This document shows positions 20,435 through 24,851 of a DNA stretch of 24,851 nucleotides, piece by piece. The position numbers were made by a program, and so were the translations under genes. Origin of the DNA: Gnetum montanum (taxonomy: Eukaryota; Streptophyta; Gnetopsida; Gnetales; Gnetaceae); contig MNCI01002294.1 of assembly GCA_015680685.1 (NCBI GenBank), positions 34,935-59,785 on the forward strand, in the 5' to 3' direction. Within the stretch, counting starts at the first letter, position 1; every line of letters starts with the position of its first letter. Below the pieces are notes generated by a model. It searched no databases. It worked only from the letters and a program-made list of their open reading frames with translations, and was not told the origin of the DNA.

Positions 20435-21822
20435 CTAAATTAAAGGAGGCTGCTGAGTGGCATCTGGAGCAGAAGGTGGTCAATCATTCTGACCCTCATC
20501 AATGGGGCCACCAATATCTCCTGAGGCCTAAAATGTAACAACATATAGCCAGTTAGTAACCCATAGCAAAACTCATGACTTAAAAAAAAACAAAAACATA
20601 AACTATATTAAACCTATGGGTATTCTAGCTTCATTACTTCTAGGAGCAAATCAGGAAGGCCTTTCTCCAAATGATGGAGGATCTCATCCTCCATCATGTT
20701 GACCTAGTCAACATCCCCAAGATCAATGCTAGAGAGAATGTCAGTTTTGTCTATAGGAATCCAAGTAGAAGGCTTCTGGATAGCAATAGTTGTAGAGGTC
20801 TCACCTGTAGTAGTTGTAATCTAAAGAGTAGGGGATTGTTCCACCTTGAGAGTCCTTTCAAAAAGTTGATAAGCACACTCCCATTGGATCCCCTGGATAA
20901 AAAACTCTCTCTTGCATCGTTCAACTGACTCCTCCTTGATCCACTTTAGGTAGGCCCCATGATCCACCTTGTACTATTGCTTGTGGGCTTTTTGTATCTT
21001 GCCCCATTCTAGGACCCCAAGCATAGTAATCCTTCTAATCCTTAATCTTCTGGGAGATGAGATCCATCTACATACATTGTTTCGCCATCTCCCGTAGGAC
21101 TGCTACTTTGTCCTAAACGACATGCCAATAGTAGGCCCATGTGATCTCCTTAGTTTGTAATTCCTCTAAGTTAGCCACTTGGGCTTCCACAAAGGCCTTA
21201 TGGTCTCAGAGATCTCTAATTGTATCCTCTTGTCTTTGAGTCTTTTCCCTTAAGGCCATAACTTTCCTGCATAGGGATTCGTTGGACCTATCTAACTCCC
21301 ATGAAGTTTTTGCACACGACATTACTAAATTAATAGTAGTCTCATACAACTTCACAAGTACACTAGATACATTAGAGGGAAGCTTAGGTAAGAAGTCTAT
21401 CTCCATGTCTTTGCTGGGGTTGCACATAAAACAAAATCATTACCTATCTTCGGTGCAACTTGATACAACTAATCGATGATGTCCTTGGCCATCCCATGCA
21501 TGAACTCCACTTTGTTTGGATTCACTACCCATGGTTTCACATGAAACTTAGGGATGAGCGCTTGCACCGATGGCTTAGAAACTATTGTAAGCATAACAAT
21601 CATTGAAAGGTTAGGATGAAAACCAAAGATAAACAATGAGATATAATGAAATTATTAAGGCATAAGCCTACTTGGCTTCTCCTCCTCTTCCTCCTCTAGG
21701 ATGATGATGGGAGAAATACGTCGTACCACCTCACCAAACAAGGTGCCTAGATCATCTATAGCTGCATTGGAAAATCATTCAATCATAGCTTGGGCTACCA
21801 TAGCCTGATGCTTGTCTACAAC
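20435..21822 (-). pseudogene. Spliced antisense ORF (coiled coil, acidic/Pro-rich end), cut by LTR
   Basis: The minus-strand reading runs from 21822, where the LTR insertion removes its 5' part, to TAG 20437-20435. Exon 1 (to 21672) ends in an acidic run. A 90-nt GT-AG intron (21671-21582) keeps the frame into KPSVQALIPKFHVKPWVVNP and VEFMHGMAKDIID. After a frameshift near 21420 the reading is DMEIDFLPKLPSNVSSVLVK and a charged helical stretch (WELDRSNESLCRKVMALREK). It then continues, with stops and another shift, to NMMEDEILHHLEKGLPDLL. A second GT-AG intron of 86 nt (20613-20528) joins in frame to a Pro/Gln-rich tail (PPSAPDATQQPPLI). I do not recognise the family. Its antisense position behind gag-protease recalls the extra ORFs reported in plant Ty3/gypsy Tat elements. 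Stops again fall mostly at Gln/Arg-type positions. Confidence 0.6.
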
Positions 21823-21850
21823 TGATGAGACGCGATTTACACTAGGCCGC

Positions 21851-21905
21851 AATATCGCGTACGCGATATCGCGTACGCAATATCGCGTACGCAATATCGC
21901 GTCCC
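21851..21905 (+). repeat. 14-bp palindromic array in U3, about four units
   Basis: The units are AATATCGCGTACGC, GATATCGCGTACGC, AATATCGCGTACGC and AATATCGCGTCCC. Positions 21857-21878 form a perfect 22-bp palindrome (two GCGTACGC around GATATC). The array ends 11 bases before the TATA box, so it probably acts as promoter-proximal protein-binding sites. No specific factor can be named. Confidence 0.93.
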
Positions 21906-21916
21906 GCCACCATATC

Positions 21917-21924
21917 TATAAATA
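21917..21924 (+). promoter_or_regulatory. TATA box of the young LTR
   Basis: TATAAATA lies in the ATCTATAAATAAG context, directly after the 14-bp array. It is the same octamer as in the solo LTR. Confidence 0.85.
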
Positions 21925-22090
21925 AGAGGCGGCACTCCCTTCATTTTCCAATCCTGGCTAGTGTAGCGAAGCTCTGGCAGATTGATCACTCCAGAGTTAG
22001 AATTTTTCCCCATGTGCCCGTAGTAGGAGTCCTAGAGTGAACGGCTCTTTATTCGAGCAGCTTGTAACCTGAACCCAAGTTGTGTACGGC

Positions 22091-22096
22091 AATAAA
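22091..22096 (+). terminator. Poly(A) signal candidate in the LTR
   Basis: AATAAA lies about 170 bases after the TATA box, within GGCAATAAAGACG. AATAAA occupies the comparable place in the solo LTR (2278-2283). It would define the end of R shortly downstream. Confidence 0.6.
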
Positions 22097-22164
22097 GACG
22101 AACTTGTTTGGATAAACCTTGCAGCACGTGGTTTCATTTATTGCTTTATTTCCTGCTTTCCTAG

Positions 22165-22238
22165 TGCGTTCAAGTACGACTTGATTACGAGCGTCTACGG
22201 ACGTGTACGGCTAGTCAAGGAATCGGCTGCTTGACGCA
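22165..22238 (+). other. Nested-stem unit 1 of the LTR
   Basis: P1 is TGCGTTCAAG (22165-22174) with CTTGACGCA (22230-22238), one T bulged. Linker TACGA is 22175-22179. P2 is CTTGATTA (22180-22187) with TAGTCAAG (22212-22219), 8 pairs including one G-U. Linker CGAG is 22188-22191. P3 is CGTC-TACG-GACG (22192-22203), a hairpin with a C(UACG)G tetraloop of the stable UNCG class. Linker TGTACGGC is 22204-22211 and linker GAATCGGCTG is 22220-22229. It lies after the poly(A) signal, so it is probably in the U5/5' leader of the genomic RNA. Confidence 0.8.
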
Positions 22239-22365
22239 ATGCATGAGTACGACTCAATTACGAGCATTGGATGCTTGGTAACCCAGTAGCGTATTCCAGG
22301 ATTCTGCGCTTGGTAACTCCCGGGTCTAATGTGTACGGCTAGTTGAGGAATCGGCTGCTCATTGC
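22236..22365 (+). other. Nested-stem unit 2 of the LTR (expanded P3)
   Basis: P1 is ATGAG (22243-22247) with CTCAT (22358-22362), extended by GCA/TGC across a bulge. Linker TACGA is 22248-22252. P2 is CTCAATTA (22253-22260) with TAGTTGAG (22340-22347). Linker CGAG is 22261-22264. P3 is CATTGG (22265-22270) with CTAATG (22326-22331). Linker TGTACGGC is 22332-22339 and linker GAATCGGCTG is 22348-22357. P3 encloses 55 bases carrying TTGGTAACCCAGTAGCG and a second TTGGTAACT, with AGCG/CGCT pairing inside. It shares three bases with unit 1. Confidence 0.75.
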
Positions 22366-22375
22366 TAGGCTAGAT

Positions 22376-22452
22376 CGTGTGATAAGTACGACTTAGTTAC
22401 GAGCACCCACGGGTGTGTACGGCTGGCTAAGGAATCGGCTGCTTATCACACG
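22376..22452 (+). other. Nested-stem unit 3 of the LTR
   Basis: P1 is CGTGTGATAAG (22376-22386) with CTTATCACACG (22442-22452), 11 perfect pairs. Linker TACGA is 22387-22391. P2 is CTTAGTTA (22392-22399) with TGGCTAAG (22424-22431), 8 pairs with two G-U. Linker CGAG is 22400-22403. P3 is CACC-CACG-GGTG (22404-22415). Linker TGTACGGC is 22416-22423 and linker GAATCGGCTG is 22432-22441. All linkers are identical to units 1 and 2 while all arms differ. Confidence 0.8.
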
Positions 22453-22472
22453 TAGGCTAAATAGGTGCCTCA

Positions 22473-22520
22473 GTACGACCACTTCGAGCACTTGCGTTAC
22501 GTGTGGCGATCCCAGTAACG
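22473..22520 (+). other. Degenerate fourth nested-stem unit
   Basis: GTACGA, CCACTT and CGAG (22473-22488) repeat the 5' half of the motif with a new P2-like arm. CCAC can pair with GTGG (22503-22506). The TGTACGGC and GAATCGG linkers are not kept. The minus-strand LTR at 7726-8620 has a matching TACAACCACTTCAAG, so the partial unit is an old part of the family. Confidence 0.4.
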
Positions 22521-22871
22521 ATTAGCGTTTGGTAAGCTGCAGTTGCATAGTTCAGGGTGTGTCCGGTAAGTGGGAACGGATGCTGACGCTAGTTAATTTA
22601 GACTTAGATCTTTAGTTAGAGTTAGCTTAGTTTCTCAACCCTTTCTCCTGGTAGCATAGAAGATAAGCCGAAAATACCAAAAAAATCACATACCTCAGAC
22701 TTGCTTAACCATACACCGTGACACATACAAGCAAGCCTGGGAAGACAACGAACGATTAACCCCAAGTGTTTCTTGTGGCGTTAAGGCATTTAGTCTGCGG
22801 AGTTCGACCGGATCGCGCGTGCACGCTCGTATTCGTATGGTTGAGTGTAGGGGTACCTCGCCACTCATCAT

Positions 22872-22889
22872 TGGCGCCGTTGCCGGGGA
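22872..22889 (+). other. Primer-binding site, tRNA-Asp type
   Basis: TGGCGCCGTTGCCGGGGA starts one base after the LTR end. This 18-mer is the primer-binding site type usual for plant Athila and some Tat elements, attributed to the 3' end of tRNA-Asp. It fixes the LTR as a 5' LTR and the element as plus-strand. Confidence 0.92.
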
Positions 22890-23016
22890 CTAAGTGTTTT
22901 TTCGCCAATTTAACATAAGGGATATCACTCACATCGTTGTGAGCTTAAAACGAACCTTAGGGTTAATCAGTTAATTAAGAACATAAATAACGGTGAAAAT
23001 TAGCACACCATTAGAA
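22890..23016 (+). other. Untranslated leader between primer-binding site and gag
   Basis: This is 127 bases with stops in all frames and no ATG in a good context before 23017. A packaging signal might be expected here but none is recognisable. Confidence 0.6.
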
Positions 23017-24851
23017 ATGGCTTCTTCTCATGAAATCAACTCACCTAAGGACAATACAGGAGAAAGTCAGGATCATACGCATAACCGAAATCAACCATGT
23101 CCTCAACAGTCTAAGGTCACATATACTCATCCCGATGAGTATGTGCCAGATTTTACCTTTGTTTTCCATCAAGATGAGCAACTGCGGTGGAGAGACATGC
23201 AAGGTAACATCGTGTTACCCCCAGATCGATCCGCTCCCAACATGCTTTTCCGTGCCTTGGTACAGATTGGCATGCATGAGCTGTTTGCAGAATACGTTTT
23301 GGATGACCATGACACAAGGGATTATCATCCCACAAATGCCCAACGTATTCGGGATGCAAGGCAGGAGAGCCAACATTCACTATTGAAGGGCAAGGTTCCC
23401 CACGTCATTAGTGAAATAGGAGAAGAGGAACCCCTCACGATGGGTTTCTTAGAAAATGATGTTCCTCCTCCTCACTCTAGTGAAGAGGTTAGGCATCAGG
23501 GCCTTAGATCAACGATACACATTCCAGGCTCTGATCCCCGTGAGCACCAGCTGTTCACGGCAGGAACAATCACTCGCACTAATGACGGACTCGTTGATCG
23601 TCACAACGATCGGGACCGAAGCAGCCGAAGAGTAGGCAAGAAACATCACCGTGGTGATGGATCCCCTTCTTCTTCCCCTTCATCACATCATTCACCCTCT
23701 CCTTCCACATCTGGGCGCAGCCACCATGAGCATAACGTAGAGAGTAAAGGTAAAAGAGATGAAATGCCTCGACAAGAAGGTCGAGAGGAGTTAGGACAAG
23801 GGCATGGACGTAGGGAGAATAGGGAACCACAATGGAGACATCACAGACATCATGAAAGAGAGGATCATGATGAACCCCTATTCGCAACCCGAAGTATGCT
23901 CGATATTAGAGAGGCAGTTAGGATTCCCACAACTCCTTTGAAAGATAGTCGGATCAAGCGTTTGGATATAAATAATATCCCACGTTTTGAAGGGGGATAC
24001 AACGCTGATCCTCAACACCATTTACAGGCATTCCACGATGCCTGTGCCTTGCAGAACATAGACAATGAGTGGCAGAAACTCAAGTTGTTCCCAAGGACAC
24101 TCATTAAAGAAGCAGAAAGCTGGTACCGGTCCTTAGAACCGGAAACCATCAGGAGGTGGAGTACGATGCTCGAATTGTTCAACAACAAATATCAAACGTA
24201 CTCCAGAGTGTCTAACTTGCGTAAGCAGATCCAAGGCTGGAAACAAGGAGCTTATGAATCCTTGGATGCTGCCATGGCCCGTTACTACACATTGCTACAT
24301 CGTTGCCCGGGCCATGGGTACGCTAAGCGGGATCAACTTCGCCACCTCGTGGATGGGCTACGAAATGAAACGAGAAGAACTCTTGGGACTTACGCCCAAG
24401 GGAGACTCTCCCAACTAAGAGCCCATGAAGTTGAAGTATTGTTGGAACAAGTAGCGCAAGAAGAGGGTGAGCTACGGAAAAGAGAAAGTGCGGAGGAATA
24501 CAACCGTGATCCCTCCCTTCGTAAGAAGGGAGTGAAATTCTGTGATGAGGAGGATGAGTCACCACTCGAAGAGTTGGTGAACAGGAAAACTGTGCCGATC
24601 CAAAAGTTAACAACGGAGGTATCGGCTAAGGTAGACCAAATGTGGGATTCCTTAGACTCACGAATAGAAACAGTCCTGAAAATTGTAGAAGAGTCTAAGG
24701 ATGAGCAAAGTAGTGATAAAAGCAAAGACAAGCGGAGAAACTTTAACCCTGCACATAACAAGGGTAAGGGAAAAATCTCTAACTCCGATGAGGCTGAAAA
24801 TTCTGATTCAGACAATGACGGTGGATGTGAGGTCTGCTACTATGACCATCC
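23017..24851 (+). CDS. gag: Ty3/gypsy Gag polyprotein (capsid-nucleocapsid), open at window end
   Basis: One uninterrupted frame of 611 codons runs from ATG 23017 to the window edge. Gag forms the cytoplasmic virus-like particle that packages the element RNA. The N-terminal 200 residues (MASSHEINSPKDN...) have no known fold. Residues about 209-295 are a Ser/Pro/His/Arg-rich low-complexity spacer. The retrotransposon gag domain spans about 321-450: IPRFEGGY, WYRSL (369-373), LFNNKYQTYSRVSNLRKQI, ESLDAAMARYYTLLHRCPGH and LVDGLRNETRRTL. The HRCPGHG motif resembles the CPHHG of Athila-type Gag. A charged helical part follows, then a Lys- and Asp-rich linker. The last residues, C604-x2-C607-x3-H611, begin a CCHC zinc knuckle that is cut by the window. 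There are no stops, and the young LTR fits a possibly still functional copy. Protease and polymerase would follow downstream. The Athila assignment is likely but not certain. Confidence 0.92.
   Translation, partial: MASSHEINSPKDNTGESQDHTHNRNQPCPQQSKVTYTHPDEYVPDFTFVFHQDEQLRWRDMQGNIVLPPDRSAPNMLFRALVQIGMHELFAEYVLDDHDTRDYHPTNAQRIRDARQESQHSLLKGKVPHVISEIGEEEPLTMGFLENDVPPPHSSEEVRHQGLRSTIHIPGSDPREHQLFTAGTITRTNDGLVDRHNDRDRSSRRVGKKHHRGDGSPSSSPSSHHSPSPSTSGRSHHEHNVESKGKRDEMPRQEGREELGQGHGRRENREPQWRHHRHHEREDHDEPLFATRSMLDIREAVRIPTTPLKDSRIKRLDINNIPRFEGGYNADPQHHLQAFHDACALQNIDNEWQKLKLFPRTLIKEAESWYRSLEPETIRRWSTMLELFNNKYQTYSRVSNLRKQIQGWKQGAYESLDAAMARYYTLLHRCPGHGYAKRDQLRHLVDGLRNETRRTLGTYAQGRLSQLRAHEVEVLLEQVAQEEGELRKRESAEEYNRDPSLRKKGVKFCDEEDESPLEELVNRKTVPIQKLTTEVSAKVDQMWDSLDSRIETVLKIVEESKDEQSSDKSKDKRRNFNPAHNKGKGKISNSDEAENSDSDNDGGCEVCYYDH

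Larger units (their letters stand above)
21823..22870 (+). mobile_element. Complete 5' LTR of a young Ty3/gypsy element, 1048 bp
   Basis: It starts TGATGAG and ends CTCATCA, a perfect 7-bp terminal inverted repeat with TG...CA ends. One base (T) follows and then the primer-binding site. The 3' 146 bases recur at 1-146 with 5 differences. The internal order is a 14-bp array (21851-21905), TATA box (21917-21924), AATAAA (22091-22096), three nested-stem units (22165-22452) and the conserved terminal block with the palindrome GCGTGCACGC. It is CpG-rich, unlike the surrounding DNA, as expected of a recent insertion. The upstream 5 bases, ACAAC (21818-21822), are the presumed target duplication. 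The other copy would lie beyond the window. Confidence 0.95.

Noticed and set aside
21822-21830. CTGATGAG at the LTR start resembles the conserved core of a hammerhead ribozyme.
   Set aside because: No GAAAC core partner or closing stems follow at a suitable distance. The bases are explained by the LTR terminal repeat TGATGAG.
21851-22520. Repeat-spacer pattern considered as a CRISPR-like array.
   Set aside because: The repeats are LTR-internal, with 14-bp units or nested stems, in a eukaryotic retrotransposon. There are no spacers of constant length.
23030-23386. Plus-strand open frame of 118 codons.
   Set aside because: It overlaps the gag frame in another phase. Gag is longer, continuous and has recognisable motifs.
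24323-24815. Minus-strand open frames (24323-24613, 24390-24815) and 23153-23380, 23579-23887.
   Set aside because: They are antisense shadows of the intact gag frame and have no family signature.

Overview
The window looks like intergenic DNA from a large, repeat-rich plant nuclear genome, most likely a seed plant. I see no intact host gene. The evidence for a plant is LTR retrotransposon ends with 5-bp target duplications, a primer-binding site of the plant Athila/Tat (tRNA-Asp) type, Ty3/gypsy gag and protease remnants, antisense extra ORFs of the kind known in plant Ty3/gypsy elements, and short GT-AG introns. The species cannot be told from the sequence.

Layout. Bases 1-828 are a young LTR end (1-146) inserted in an older, decayed LTR of the same superfamily (147-828), which is followed by a worn primer-binding site. 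Bases 1916-2784 are a solo LTR proved by a perfect ATACA duplication. Bases 2785-7189 are AT-rich with little recognisable content, apart from a 31-bp degenerate tandem repeat and a possible spliced minus-strand remnant (4591-5330). Bases 7190-8620 hold two abutting minus-strand LTRs. Bases 8797-11694 are a long minus-strand pseudogene resembling the putative plant transposon protein family plus a coiled-coil tail. Bases 11695-16356 are non-coding, with a tRNA-like relic, 20-bp repeats and possible LTR promoter/leader sequence. Bases 16357-19740 are a decayed plus-strand Ty3/gypsy gag-protease. They are followed by a 29-bp tandem repeat and a spliced antisense pseudogene (20435-21822), with no reverse transcriptase between. 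That pseudogene is cut by the youngest element, which starts at 21823: a complete 1048-bp 5' LTR, a primer-binding site, a leader and an intact gag ORF open to the window end.

The most striking signal lies in the LTR of the young element, downstream of its poly(A) signal. Three consecutive units share four identical linkers (TACGA, CGAG, TGTACGGC, GAATCGGCTG), while the three pairs of stem arms between them differ from unit to unit and still pair. The same arrangement, again with compensated stems, occurs in the diverged solo LTR. This looks like an RNA structure (or a cruciform DNA element) under selection, and I do not recognise it as a known class. A second shared device is a 14-bp-period repeat array in the U3 of three diverged LTRs, whose unit sequence differs between them while period and position are kept.

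Most premature stops in the old coding remnants fall where a Gln or Arg codon is expected, as C-to-T decay of methylated DNA would produce. The young element is still CpG-rich.
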